Below, one piece after another: positions 28,427-37,164 of a stretch of 60,016 nucleotides of DNA. This DNA is from Bacilli bacterium. Its GTDB lineage: Bacteria; Bacillota_I; Bacilli_A; RF39; UBA660. The notes beneath the pieces are model-generated. The model was not told where the DNA came from and did not search any database. It worked only from the letters and a program-made list of their open reading frames with translations. Every line of letters starts with the position of its first letter. Position 1 is the stretch's first letter. The translations under genes were made by a program, and so were the position numbers. The stretch covers positions 1-60,016 of the forward strand of contig JAFUTR010000053.1 of assembly GCA_017477845.1 (NCBI GenBank). The letters are read 5' to 3'.

Positions 28427-29421
28427 ATTATAGGTATTGTACTAATTGAATTAGCAATTTCTATTAATTCTGTTGTGCCCATTACATCTGATACCAAATA
28501 ATAATCTATTCCTCCACTAGTCCAACTAAGTGAATTATTGGTAATGGCACCAACTGTGTCATTTAGAAAAGATGGCTCACCAAATATCGGCACAATTGAA
28601 AAGTTTTTTTCGACATTTGCTGTTTCTTCAACAAGTAGAAATGGTTTTTCCCCATCAAATGTTAATATTACTCTTTCTCCATTCTCTTTTGATACTTTTT
28701 CTTCATCTTTTAATACTGTCCCAGTTGGAACATAAAGCGGATAAATAATATTATCTAAAAGTCCACTTTCTTCATCTTTTTTTGATTCTGTATCAATATT
28801 TTTAATAATACTATCTAAAGAGAAGAAATCATCTTCGAATTTAGGGGATGCTTCAAGCTTATCAAATGTCATTGTCATCTCAACAAGTCCATTATCATTT
28901 ACTACTTCTATTTTTTTAAGATTTGCATCTTTATCTACATATATCTTTTGCTTTACTAATCCAATATTATTTGGATAATTAACTTTTGAAGTAATAATAT
29001 ATCCATCATCAATTTCAGTTGTTTCTTTTTCTTCATCTTTATTAACATCATTTAATATTGAGCTTAATATGTATATTTGTGAATTATTCATTGGCCAATT
29101 ACTTTGAAATTTAAAGCTCTTGTTTAATGCTGGTGTTATAACATATACTTCATTATTGCTCTTTAATATTATCTGTTCATGCCCATTTGACTTGTTTATC
29201 AAACTTACTCTATAATCATCTTTTTCTTTATGTGCTACTGATACATCATAACTATAGGTATCTTCATTATTTGAAATAGTAAGTGTTCCATCAAGTTTAT
29301 AATCCTTTATATCACCAATCTTACTATTAAATTTGTCAATTATATTTTCCTTCTTACCAAATGAACAACCTATACACAAAAATGTCGAAAGTGCTAAAAC
29401 TATTAATAATTTTCTTTTCAT
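28420..29421 (-). CDS. LolA/GerS-like lipoprotein
   Basis: The N-terminal signal ends in LCIGC with the lipid-modified Cys19. Residues 30-215 are strand-rich in the way of LolA/RseB-like domains (LDGTLTISNN, GYIITSKVNYPN, QKIYVDKDANLKKIEVVND, MTFDKLEASPKFEDDFF), the fold shared by GerS-type lipoproteins in clostridia. The C-terminal part (235-333) resembles a DUF4367-like domain (VPTGTVLKDEEKV, RVILTFDGEKPFLLVEE, WTSGGIDYYLVSD). It probably binds a lipid or peptide partner at the outer face of the membrane. No sporulation gene is visible nearby. Confidence 0.7.
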   Translation of the reverse strand: MKRKLLIVLALSTFLCIGCSFGKKENIIDKFNSKIGDIKDYKLDGTLTISNNEDTYSYDVSVAHKEKDDYRVSLINKSNGHEQIILKSNNEVYVITPALNKSFKFQSNWPMNNSQIYILSSILNDVNKDEEKETTEIDDGYIITSKVNYPNNIGLVKQKIYVDKDANLKKIEVVNDNGLVEMTMTFDKLEASPKFEDDFFSLDSIIKNIDTESKKDEESGLLDNIIYPLYVPTGTVLKDEEKVSKENGERVILTFDGEKPFLLVEETANVEKNFSIVPIFGEPSFLNDTVGAITNNSLSWTSGGIDYYLVSDVMGTTELIEIANSISTIPIMK

Positions 29422-29521
29422 TTAAAAACTCCTTTTCTTCAATTAAAGTATATTTAAATATTTTACTAATATTACGAATATTTATTTATTTTGTGGATAA
29501 CATAATAGTAAAAGGAGGAAA

Positions 29522-29731
29522 ATGATGAAAATTCTTCAAAAGATAGCTCTAGCACTAGTTATTATTGGTGCTATAAACTGGGGAATGGTAGGATTATTCA
29601 AAATGGACTTGGTTGCAAGTTTATTTGATGGTAGTGATTCTATTATTTCAAGAGTTATATATACTGTTATAGCTATTGCTGGATTAATTAATATAGGATT
29701 ACTTATCGAACCTATACATGAAGATAGATAG
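29522..29731 (+). CDS. DUF378 family small membrane protein
   Basis: Two membrane helices in 69 residues, with the family motif LVIIGAINWGMVGLF and INIGLL in the second. AAAGGAGG precedes the ATG. This is one of only two plus-strand genes in the window and converges on cdaR across a shared terminator. The function of DUF378 is unknown. Confidence 0.85.
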   Translation: MMKILQKIALALVIIGAINWGMVGLFKMDLVASLFDGSDSIISRVIYTVIAIAGLINIGLLIEPIHEDR

Positions 29732-29736
29732 AAAAA

Positions 29737-29757
29737 GCACATCATTTTCTGATGTGC
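29737..29757. terminator. Bidirectional terminator between DUF378 and cdaR
   Basis: A perfect 8-bp stem GCACATCA/TGATGTGC with a 5-base loop has a T run on both strands (ATTTTTT on plus; CTTTTTC on minus). Confidence 0.85.
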
Positions 29758-29762
29758 ATTTT

Positions 29763-31118
29763 TTATTCATTTTTTGTAATTCTTACTTTTATTTCTTTTG
29801 TTCTTGGAGAATATTGTACTGTTGTATCATCGCCTTCAACATTAACTGCTACTGTATGTTCTCCTTGAGTTAAATTTTTAAGATCAACATATGCTCTTAT
29901 AGTATTAGCATCAATATTGTTTACTACTTCTTCACTACCTTTAACTATTATTGTTGCCGTTCTATTCTGCTCTCCAATTACTTGTACTGAATATCCATCC
30001 GTTATATTAATTGCGTCTATTGGAATTCCTGTTATGTCACGTGAAACTATACTTCCTACTTCTAAAGTAACTGTTATCGTCTTAATATCAATTTCTCTTA
30101 CACCTGTTGGCTTAGTTAAATTGATACTATATGTTTTGTTCTCTTTAACTCCTGTTACATCTACTACAACTGGTAAATTATCAATCTTATCAAGAGCCTC
30201 TTGGCTTCCATAAATAGTTACTTTACTAACTGATGGAGTTAAAGACTTAATTGCTACATCTTCAAGTTCTCCTTCGCGTACTATTTTGATTGGTACTTCT
30301 TTACTTGGAGATGTTATTTTAATTGTTGCATTTACTACTGATGGAACTATTTCAACATCAACTTTATTTCCTTCATCATCATATGCAATTAATGGAATCT
30401 CCGATAAGTTTTGTGTTCCTTCTTTTACACTTCCTAACTTATCAACATCTACTATTGCTTTAATTATAGCAACTTCTTGTAATTTATGAGATGCTCCCAT
30501 TACTATTACATCATCCCTATCTAGTGTGATGTTTTCAATAGTCATTTTAGAATCTAAATTATCTTTATGGATTATATCTGTTGATATTTCTTTAGGAACT
30601 GATATTTTATCATATATTCTAATATTAACTGATGATGGATCTACTTTATATTCTACTGATGTTACAGCTTGTTCATATTTAAATGCTACAGAATAACTTC
30701 CTGGAGTGTAACCAGTCAAATCAAGTGTAACTCCATTTAATGGATACTGTTTAGCAAGATAAACATCCATTTTTCTTCCTACCAAAGTAACATCTACTTC
30801 TTCTGGTACACCTTCTACTACATAAAGTGCTTCATTATAATTTACATTTACTTTTTGGTTATATAATATTTCTGCTGAATTATCGATTAAAGATATGTGT
30901 TTTTTATCTATTACATAAAAAGTAATTACTGCAAATATTAATGATATTATTACTAAAGATTGTCTATTAACTAGGAACTTTTCAAATCTTGAACCTCTAT
31001 TGTTAAAGAAGTCTGTTGCATTAACAAATAATTTTGTTATCGGAGTTATTAACCATTTATCAAAGAATCTTATTATTAGTTTAAAAAAGTTTATGATAAT
31101 TCTACTTATTTTCTTCAT
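29763..31118 (-). CDS. cdaR: CdaA regulator with YbbR repeats
   Basis: A membrane-anchored protein that modulates diadenylate cyclase. An amphipathic N-terminal segment and one helix (about 50-72) precede four YbbR-type beta domains (about 85-175, 180-270, 272-360, 365-450), each with the pattern VxVxG and PxxVxI. The ATG at 31118 is chosen because GAGGAAG lies in front; an upstream in-frame ATG is possible. It overlaps the cdaA stop by 17 bases, so the two are coupled. glmM, the usual third gene, is not next to them. Confidence 0.92.
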   Translation of the reverse strand: MKKISRIIINFFKLIIRFFDKWLITPITKLFVNATDFFNNRGSRFEKFLVNRQSLVIISLIFAVITFYVIDKKHISLIDNSAEILYNQKVNVNYNEALYVVEGVPEEVDVTLVGRKMDVYLAKQYPLNGVTLDLTGYTPGSYSVAFKYEQAVTSVEYKVDPSSVNIRIYDKISVPKEISTDIIHKDNLDSKMTIENITLDRDDVIVMGASHKLQEVAIIKAIVDVDKLGSVKEGTQNLSEIPLIAYDDEGNKVDVEIVPSVVNATIKITSPSKEVPIKIVREGELEDVAIKSLTPSVSKVTIYGSQEALDKIDNLPVVVDVTGVKENKTYSINLTKPTGVREIDIKTITVTLEVGSIVSRDITGIPIDAINITDGYSVQVIGEQNRTATIIVKGSEEVVNNIDANTIRAYVDLKNLTQGEHTVAVNVEGDDTTVQYSPRTKEIKVRITKNE

Positions 31119-31932
31119 ATATTTCTTCCTCATCTATTTCATCATCAAGTTCTGATTCTTTCTTTGGTTTTAACTCATCTATTAACATCATACGAACGTC
31201 ATCAAGAGATAAATTGTAGAATAATTCTCCTTTTATTGCAATGGATAATCTACCAGTTTCTTCTGATACTATTAGTGCTATACAATCTGTTTCTTCACTA
31301 ATTCCTAGTGCTGCTCTATGTCTTGTTCCTAGTCTTTTATTAATCTTATCACTTCCACTAGTTGGGAAAACAGCTCCAGCACAGCTAATTCTATTTCCTT
31401 GAATTATAACTCCACCATCATGCATTGGGTTATTAGGGAAAAACAAAGCTATTAAAAGGTCACTTGTAATATCGGCATAAATCTTTTTGGCTTTTTCAAT
31501 ATAATCGCTTAAACTAACATCACGTTCTATTATAATTAGCGCTCCTATTTTTGCTTTTCTTAAATAATCCATAGCCTGTACTATTTCATAAGTTAGTTTT
31601 TCTCTTTCATCTACTGTTAAAACTTTATGTCTTCCAAGTAGTTGACTTCTTCCTATTTGTTCAAGTACTGATCTTATTTCTGGTTGGAATATTATTATAA
31701 TAGCAAGTGGTCCCCACATTAAAACATATTCAAGTAACCATCCAATTGTTACAAGATTAAATATGTCACTTGCTATTTTTAATATAAACATTATCATTAC
31801 ACCTTTAAAAATAAGGGTAAGTTTGACGTTATTTTTTATATTTTTTAAAATATAGTAAAACATTAACCAAACTAGTAAAATGTCTGCTATTTTATTTAAT
31901 ACTGAAATAATTGAATCTAATGAAATTGTCAT
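31102..31932 (-). CDS. cdaA: Diadenylate cyclase CdaA
   Basis: It makes cyclic di-AMP from two ATP at the membrane. Three N-terminal helices (about 10-90) precede the DAC domain. The RHR motif is intact (204-206, LGTRHRAALG). The DGA motif reads Asp172-Gly173-Gly174 (PMHDGGVII), one substitution from consensus. A long acidic tail (about 250-276, DELDDEIDEEE-like) extends past the domain. Only this type of cyclase is seen here. c-di-AMP governs potassium and osmotic balance and wall integrity. Confidence 0.94.
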   Translation of the reverse strand: MTISLDSIISVLNKIADILLVWLMFYYILKNIKNNVKLTLIFKGVMIMFILKIASDIFNLVTIGWLLEYVLMWGPLAIIIIFQPEIRSVLEQIGRSQLLGRHKVLTVDEREKLTYEIVQAMDYLRKAKIGALIIIERDVSLSDYIEKAKKIYADITSDLLIALFFPNNPMHDGGVIIQGNRISCAGAVFPTSGSDKINKRLGTRHRAALGISEETDCIALIVSEETGRLSIAIKGELFYNLSLDDVRMMLIDELKPKKESELDDEIDEEEIYEENK

Positions 31933-31961
31933 GTGTTCACCTCTTTATTTATTATTAACTG

Positions 31962-32480
31962 TTATTCACCTTTAGTTATCACAACAGGTTCTATTTGCAC
32001 AGGTGCTTGAACCGGTGATTGAACCTGAGAAGTTGGTGCATCTTTTGGTGGTATTATAGTTGTTTTTTCAATACTAGTATTGCTTTTATTGTTTTCAATA
32101 TCACTAGAATTTAAAACCATAACTGTTGGGGCTTTTTCTTCTTGTTTAGAAAGCGCTGCATCATTTGTATTTGCCATATTATTAACAGCTGCATTAACTA
32201 GAGCATTTGCATTTTCATTAACACTAACACCATTTGCTATTGTGTCATTATTATCATCAGCATCTAATACTTGTTTTGTTTCCATTGCGGCAATTGCAGC
32301 TTCTTTTCCTGACTCAATATCATATTTTTTCTTTTCTTTTAATTTTATAGCAATTGCTGTACGGCGTCTATCAGCAACTATACCTAAAGCATAAAAAATA
32401 ATTATAAAACCCAAAATCAAGTATAGGTAATAAATTGGGCCTTTTATTATATCTCTAAAAAATACTACAAAAAGATCCAT
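31962..32480 (-). CDS. Membrane protein with disordered cytoplasmic tail, upstream of cdaA
   Basis: One membrane helix (about 14-36) is followed by a basic stretch (DRRRTAIAIKLKEKKKYD) and a low-complexity tail rich in Ala, Asn and Thr, then Pro/Gln repeats (PTSQVQSPVQAPVQIEPV). No domain is recognised. It has the same AGAGGTGAACAC ribosome binding region as cdaA and lies 29 bases upstream of it, so co-transcription with cdaA-cdaR is likely. It might tether or scaffold the cyclase, but that is inference only. Confidence 0.55.
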   Translation of the reverse strand: MDLFVVFFRDIIKGPIYYLYLILGFIIIFYALGIVADRRRTAIAIKLKEKKKYDIESGKEAAIAAMETKQVLDADDNNDTIANGVSVNENANALVNAAVNNMANTNDAALSKQEEKAPTVMVLNSSDIENNKSNTSIEKTTIIPPKDAPTSQVQSPVQAPVQIEPVVITKGE

Positions 32481-32558
32481 ATGTGTTCACCTCTATCATA
32501 ATTATGATACCATTTCAAAGCAAATTTTACAATAAGCATTATAAAGAAAAGAAAAAAA

Positions 32559-32584
32559 ATGTAAAAGGTATTACACTTTTACAT
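32559..32584 (-). terminator. Terminator after the broken gene
   Basis: A 9-bp ATGTAAAAG/CTTTTACAT stem followed by TTTTTTTT on the minus strand. Confidence 0.8.
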
Positions 32585-33945
32585 TCTTATTGACTTATCA
32601 GTTTTGACTAATCCATTTTCAAGTTCATGAGCATACATCATTGTAAGATTATCGTCTGATATATTATTTAGATTTATGCCTCTAATTATTAAAGTTTTTT
32701 TCATTGCATTAATAATTGATTCTTTATTGTATGTGGATGCTAATAGTCTATAATTTGTTCTTGTGTCATCATCTTTAAATCTAGAAAAGTATTTTGCATT
32801 TCCTAATTCCATAAGTATTTTGATTGCTGTTTGTAAGTGCTCATTCCCATATTTTTCTAATGTTATTTTACATATTTCTTCAAATTTCATCGTACGGCTT
32901 TCTTCAAATATATAGTTACAATACTTTTCAGTTATTTCTTTAATATTATTTGGATCAATTTCTATTTTTAATCTTTCAAGTGTTTTTAATACAAAGTTTT
33001 TTATAGTGTTTTGGTCTAGGTTTTCTCTTAGATTTTTTCTGTATGAATGATTTGTAAAAGAACTAAAATCTCCAGTAAATGATTTTTCAAGTGCCCATCT
33101 TGTTTGATTGAATCCATATTTTTATAAGTTGCAGCCATTGCTTCAACTAATAAATTTAATTTCTGACTACTATCTAGTTCATTTTTTTTGTCTTTTAAGT
33201 ATGATCTAAATATTTCTTGGACTTCTTCTTTATAACAATGTTTAGAAAAATAATCTAGAAAGTCATTTATGTTAACATCTTCTTTGTTATCATTATAAGA
33301 TCTTAAAATATAGTTTGATATTATTAATGAGATTTCATTATTATATGATATTCCCTTTTCCTGCATTAATCCTATTCCTTTATAAGTAGGTGTGAAAGGA
33401 TTAGTTTTGTTTAGTCCCTCTTTAAGATAAGTATTATTATTTACAAAATCTATTATCTTTTGTGCATTTGCAAAATCATTTTTTGTAAGTCTTACAACTA
33501 TATTATCACTTCTTATTTCTTGTGATATTTTTGATAAATGAGTTATATTTTGAGATTCTATAAAATCAAATAAAATATTCGCTCCTTCATATAAGTGTTC
33601 CTTATCAATTGGTATATATAATTTTATAAATTCGTCTTCATAAATATCACCATTTGTAAATTGTAGAAAATACTCCCATGCTGGATTACAAAAAACATTT
33701 ATTCCTTGATGATGCATGTATCTTTATGTCCATTTTGGAAAAAAATGTTGATTTGATATTAAACTTCTATCTATATTCATATCATTTTCTTTTAAACCAC
33801 TTCTTGTTATTTCTCTATAAACAAGAGAGTTTGTTATCATTATTTTAGGATTGCTTTTTTTAATTTCATAAATATACTTCAAAAAAGAATCCATTTCTTC
33901 CAATCTAGGAGTATCTAGTTTTATTTCATCATGCATTATCATCAC
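32579..33945 (-). pseudogene. Broken gene of unknown function (nonsense codon plus frameshift)
   Basis: Three open pieces together make one protein of about 455 residues. Piece 1 (33945-33727) ends in an in-frame TAA (33724-33726), and the same frame continues as piece 2 (from 33723). Piece 2 leaves its frame near 33125-33130 within a run of five A (minus strand, ACTTATAAAAATATGG); one more A would join it to the third frame, which is open from there to 32579 (KYGFNQTRWALEKSFTGDF and on). Piece 2 has the block EIRSDNIVVRLTKNDFANAQKIIDFV, in part recalling HopA1-type proteins, but this is weak. Either a decayed gene, a phase-variable gene or assembly error. Confidence 0.65.
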
Positions 33946-34111
33946 TCCAAATATCTGTTAAAGTATTTGAAAGATAATCATCTCTTGATATTTCGATTTC
34001 TTGAGTTTTTGATAAATCATCCTCTTCTTTTATTACTACTCCTGTTTCTTCTTTTGGTACATCACTATCATCTATATATATGTATGTATCTTTATATTTA
34101 ACTTTTTTCAT
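33929..34111 (-). CDS. Small acidic protein upstream of the broken gene
   Basis: A 60-residue product: a KKVKYKDTYIYIDDSD strand pair, then a very acidic tail (Asp/Glu/Ser rich). It overlaps the start of the broken gene by 17 bases, so the two were translationally coupled. AGAGGTGG precedes its start. It is probably a partner of that product; no family recognised. Confidence 0.5.
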   Translation of the reverse strand: MKKVKYKDTYIYIDDSDVPKEETGVVIKEEDDLSKTQEIEISRDDYLSNTLTDIWSDDNA

Positions 34112-34164
34112 AGTCCACCTCTATTATTATTATCTCTTAAAATAAATAAAATGTAAAATAAAAA

Positions 34165-34188
34165 AGAACGATATATATAAATCATTCT
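34165..34188 (-). terminator. Terminator after the aldolase gene
   Basis: AGAACGAT/ATCATTCT (one G-T pair) with an 8-base loop, followed by TTTTTT on the minus strand. Confidence 0.75.
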
Positions 34189-34194
34189 AATCAT

Positions 34195-35082
34195 TTATGT
34201 AATTGATGCTTCATAGATCTTTTGAATTTCTTTATTTAAGCAGTTATCAAATTCTTCTTCAGTTTGAGTCACTCTCAAGTTTTCTAAAAGTGCTCTTGAA
34301 AAACTTGCAATCATTTTATTATTAAGTGCAAGAAGTGCACATGCAAGTTCATTTGTATATCCTCCAGAAAGTGCTACTATTTTTAATACAAATTTGTAAT
34401 TGTATAAGTCATAATAGTAATTTGGAACAGTTGGAAGAGTAAATTTGAACATAATTATATTTTTTTCATCCCATTCGTTTAGGTGCTTAATAATTTCTTC
34501 TTTCATAATTTGTTCACATAATTCTTTATCTTTACAATTTATGTCAACTTCTGGTTCTATTATTGGTACTAAATTATTCTCACATATAATTTTTGCTAAT
34601 TGAAATTGTTGGTCTATTACTTGCTTAATACCTAGTGGATTAGCTTCATAAATAACAGATCTCATTTTTGTACCAAAGATATTTTTTTCTTTAGCTATTT
34701 TTAAAGTCTCTACTAAGTTTGGGATTTCATTCATTAGTTTAACGCCATTAAATTCTCCTAGTAAACCTTTATCAATTTTTAAAAAAGATACTATTTTTTT
34801 ATCTTCCCATAAGTAATCTGCAGTAAACTTATCATTTATTTTTGAAAGCATTGTTTTTTCAAAAAGTATAGCACCTATTATTCTATCTTTATTAAAAACT
34901 TTACTAGTCAATACTCTTTTTCTCATCTTGTGAATTAAGTTAAACATTTCCTCATCAGTTTGATACTCACTATCAGGAATACCATACTTTTCAAGAGTTT
35001 TTCCACTACTTCCTCCACTTTGATCTAGTGCTGCTATAAAACCTTTACGTGATTTAACTATTTCATACATTTCATTATTCAT
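34195..35082 (-). CDS. fda: Class I fructose-bisphosphate aldolase
   Basis: It cleaves fructose 1,6-bisphosphate in glycolysis without a metal. The N-terminal FIAALDQSGGSSGKTLEKYGI, the RIIGAILFEKTM segment and VPIIEPEVDI are typical of the Staphylococcus-type class I enzyme; Lys213 in IIMFKFTLP is the Schiff-base lysine. Length 295 is normal. It has its own strong ribosome binding site (AGGAGG) and terminator, so it is monocistronic. Confidence 0.95.
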   Translation of the reverse strand: MNNEMYEIVKSRKGFIAALDQSGGSSGKTLEKYGIPDSEYQTDEEMFNLIHKMRKRVLTSKVFNKDRIIGAILFEKTMLSKINDKFTADYLWEDKKIVSFLKIDKGLLGEFNGVKLMNEIPNLVETLKIAKEKNIFGTKMRSVIYEANPLGIKQVIDQQFQLAKIICENNLVPIIEPEVDINCKDKELCEQIMKEEIIKHLNEWDEKNIIMFKFTLPTVPNYYYDLYNYKFVLKIVALSGGYTNELACALLALNNKMIASFSRALLENLRVTQTEEEFDNCLNKEIQKIYEASIT

Positions 35083-35176
35083 ATAAAGACCTCCTATTAT
35101 ATTTTAACTCAAGATTTCTTTCTTTAACAATATAATTCTTCCCATATATTAATATTTTACATATATTTATACAAAA

Positions 35177-35677
35177 TTATCTTTTTAGCATTTTCCTTTT
35201 TTGAATACTAAAAGCATCTTTATTGCCATTTATATAATAATCAATATTTTTTTCTAAAGATTTATTGTATTTAAATTTTTTTCTAATGATTTCTATTTCT
35301 TCTTCTGTAAAATCATATCCATATATTATTGCTCTTATTACTCCATAAACAGATCTTTTACATATTTCATCAGTAATTTCTTCTCTTGATAAAATGTGTT
35401 CTATTTTTATTACTGTTGATGCATACATATTAAAATAACTATTATAATCGTCACGTCCCTCAACTATTTTCCCTTTGGCAATTACTTTTGCAACCTGTGG
35501 TTTAGAATCATTAATGAATCTAAAAGTATCTTCTATATTTTTGCATAAGTGAAATCCATTTCCGTTAAGTCCAAATTTGGGAGCATTTTTTACATAGTAG
35601 GTTCTACCTTCTTCATATTTTACCCCATAATTATTCTTCATATCTCTATAAAATGCTTTAAATCCTTTAATTATCAT
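35177..35677 (-). CDS. Small protein of the DUF7666-like family
   Basis: A 166-residue soluble protein. IKGFKAFYRDMKNNYGVKYEEG, NGNGFHLCKNIEDTFRF and KVIAKGKIVEGRDDYN follow the pattern of short proteins found on phages and in Bacillota genomes ('KGF...GFHxC...'). His and Cys in GFHLC are conserved in such families. The last 60 residues are charged helices. No function is known; a phage or mobile origin is possible but no other phage gene is nearby. Confidence 0.5.
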   Translation of the reverse strand: MIIKGFKAFYRDMKNNYGVKYEEGRTYYVKNAPKFGLNGNGFHLCKNIEDTFRFINDSKPQVAKVIAKGKIVEGRDDYNSYFNMYASTVIKIEHILSREEITDEICKRSVYGVIRAIIYGYDFTEEEIEIIRKKFKYNKSLEKNIDYYINGNKDAFSIQKRKMLKR

Positions 35678-35730
35678 AATACCTCTCTTTAGAAGATATT
35701 ATATCACTTTTTATTTCATTTAATAAAAAA

Positions 35731-35747
35731 AGAACTATAAAAGTTCT
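35731..35747 (-). terminator. Terminator after the tRNA pair
   Basis: AGAACT/AGTTCT stem with a 5-base loop and seven T on the minus strand, 12 bases past the second tRNA. Confidence 0.8.
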
Positions 35748-35758
35748 ATATTAATTTA

Positions 35759-35832
35759 TGGTGCCGCAAGCAAGAATCGGACTTGCATTAAAGCCTTACC
35801 ATGGCCTCGTAATACCACTATACTATTGCGGC
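35759..35832 (-). tRNA. tRNA-Thr (anticodon GGT)
   Basis: A 74-base cloverleaf with encoded CCA: acceptor GCCGCAA/TTGCGGC, D-arm with loop AGTGGTA, anticodon stem AGGCC/GGCTT with loop ATGGTAA (GGT at 34-36), T-stem GCAAG/CTTGC. The T-loop reads TCCGATT, so position 55 is C, not T. The short D-loop recalls glycine tRNAs. The anticodon decodes ACC and ACT. Confidence 0.85.
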
Positions 35833-35833
35833 A

Positions 35834-35909
35834 TGGTGCTGAAAAGAGGATTTGAACCTCCGACCTATCGCTTACGAGACGATTGCTCTACCGGCTGAGC
35901 TATTTCAGC
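35834..35909 (-). tRNA. tRNA-Thr (anticodon CGT)
   Basis: A 76-base cloverleaf with encoded CCA: acceptor GCTGAAA/TTTCAGC, D-stem GCTC/GAGC, anticodon stem ATCGT/GCGAT with loop CTCGTAA (CGT at 34-36), T-stem GGAGG/CCTCT region with loop TTCAAAT. It decodes ACG. It begins ten bases after the gmk stop, so it is probably processed from the gmk transcript. Confidence 0.93.
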
Positions 35910-35918
35910 AAAAAAGAA

Positions 35919-36572
35919 TTATTTAGTTTCTTTTAAATCTACTAATAATTCATGTATTAATTCTTCTTGATTGTTAACGTCAAACTCTTCAATTCTATCT
36001 ACTCTACATCTTTCAGCAAGTAAAATAGCCTGAACTTTTTTGACTGCTTTTTCAACTTCATCATTTATAACTACGTAATTATATTTTGAAATTTCATTTA
36101 TCTCTTTATAAGCATTTTTAAATCTTTCAACTATTTTTTCGATTGATTCAGTTCCACGTTTAACTAAGCGATCTCTTAACTCTCTCATTGAAGGTGGCAT
36201 AATAAAGATAAAAATAGCATCTGGTGCTAATTCTTTAATTTTTAGAGCACCTTGAATATCTATTTCTAGAATAACATCATGTCCTTTTTCAAGATCTTTT
36301 TCAACATTTCTTTTTAATGTTCCATAATAATTACTGTGAACACAAGCATATTCAAGAAAACTATTCTTTTTGATTTCTTCTTTAAATTCTTCTTCAGTTA
36401 CAAAAAAGTAGTCTACTCCTTCTTTTTCACCATTTCTTTTTTTCCTAGTTGTCATAGAAACCGAGAAAGCAAGGTTACTATCATTATTTAAAAGTTCATT
36501 ATGAATTGTTCCTTTACCAGCTCCTGATGGACCTGACAATATAATTAGATTTCCTCTATTATTTTTCCCCAT
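35919..36572 (-). CDS. gmk: Guanylate kinase
   Basis: It phosphorylates GMP to GDP. P-loop SGPSGAGKGT (13-22), GMP-binding SVSMTTRKKRNGEKEGVDYFF and the DIQGALKIK block are all present. The ATG at 36572 is chosen since GGAGG lies five bases in front; a longer frame would contain that site. At 217 residues it is normal. Two tRNA-Thr genes follow directly. Confidence 0.96.
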   Translation of the reverse strand: MGKNNRGNLIILSGPSGAGKGTIHNELLNNDSNLAFSVSMTTRKKRNGEKEGVDYFFVTEEEFKEEIKKNSFLEYACVHSNYYGTLKRNVEKDLEKGHDVILEIDIQGALKIKELAPDAIFIFIMPPSMRELRDRLVKRGTESIEKIVERFKNAYKEINEISKYNYVVINDEVEKAVKKVQAILLAERCRVDRIEEFDVNNQEELIHELLVDLKETK

Positions 36573-36600
36573 AACGTCCTCCATAAATATATTATATATT

Positions 36601-37113
36601 TTACCACTCTGTTTTATCAATAATATTTTTATCTAAATCTTTTAAATAAATACCTTTTTCATCTATTATCATGTAACTTTTTTCAGAGCTATCTCTTGGA
36701 TATGAAATAGAACCTGGATTTAAGAAGTATTTATTGTTTTTTTTAATTATTTTTCCTATATGAGTGTGTCCACCTATTAAAATATCAAACTCTTTATCAG
36801 GGAATCTATCTATATTATAAATATTTCCATGCGATGCAAAAACCTTTTTTCCAAACGCTTCAAAATAGTAAAATGGTAAAAATGATAATTTACTTGTTAA
36901 GATATCAATTTCTGTATCACAATTTCCTCTTATTATATATTTGTTTTGAAACTTATCAATTATTTCATCTATTTCATCTTTTGTTTCAAATCTTTCATAA
37001 TACATATCACCTAAAAATATTATTTTATCCACTTTTTCATCTTTATATATTGCTTCTATTCTTTGTAAACTATCAATATTTCCATGTATATCAGACACAA
37101 ACATTATTTTCAT
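36601..37113 (-). CDS. YfcE-type metallophosphoesterase
   Basis: A calcineurin-like phosphodiesterase. Metal motifs are SDIHGN (8-11), LGDMYY, RGNCD, ASHGN and GGHTH. Length 170 is normal for the MJ0936/YfcE group, small cytosolic phosphodiesterases with unsettled natural substrates. It lies upstream of gmk, 28 bases away, and may share its transcript. Confidence 0.92.
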   Translation of the reverse strand: MKIMFVSDIHGNIDSLQRIEAIYKDEKVDKIIFLGDMYYERFETKDEIDEIIDKFQNKYIIRGNCDTEIDILTSKLSFLPFYYFEAFGKKVFASHGNIYNIDRFPDKEFDILIGGHTHIGKIIKKNNKYFLNPGSISYPRDSSEKSYMIIDEKGIYLKDLDKNIIDKTEW

Positions 37114-37143
37114 AAAATCACCAATTATATTTTATCACAAAAA

Positions 37144-37164
37144 GGAAGAATATTATCTTCTTCC
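37144..37164 (-). terminator. Terminator after the Cthe_2159-like gene
   Basis: GGAAGAA/TTCTTCC stem over the stop codon with a 7-base loop followed by TTTTT on the minus strand. Confidence 0.8.

Noticed and set aside
29536..29745. Minus-strand frame opposite the DUF378 gene
   Set aside because: It is antisense to a recognised family, lacks a ribosome binding site and crosses the bidirectional terminator.
33724..33726. Stop codon readthrough in the broken gene as recoding
   Set aside because: The TAA has no recoding context and a second, independent frameshift lies downstream, so decay or error is simpler.
35177..35677. Prophage remnant around the small KGF-type gene and tRNAs
   Set aside because: No integrase, att-site duplication or structural phage gene is visible, and flanking genes are housekeeping.
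36573..36620. Longer N-terminus for guanylate kinase
   Set aside because: The extra codons contain the GGAGG site that serves the ATG at 36572, and the family begins near the P-loop.
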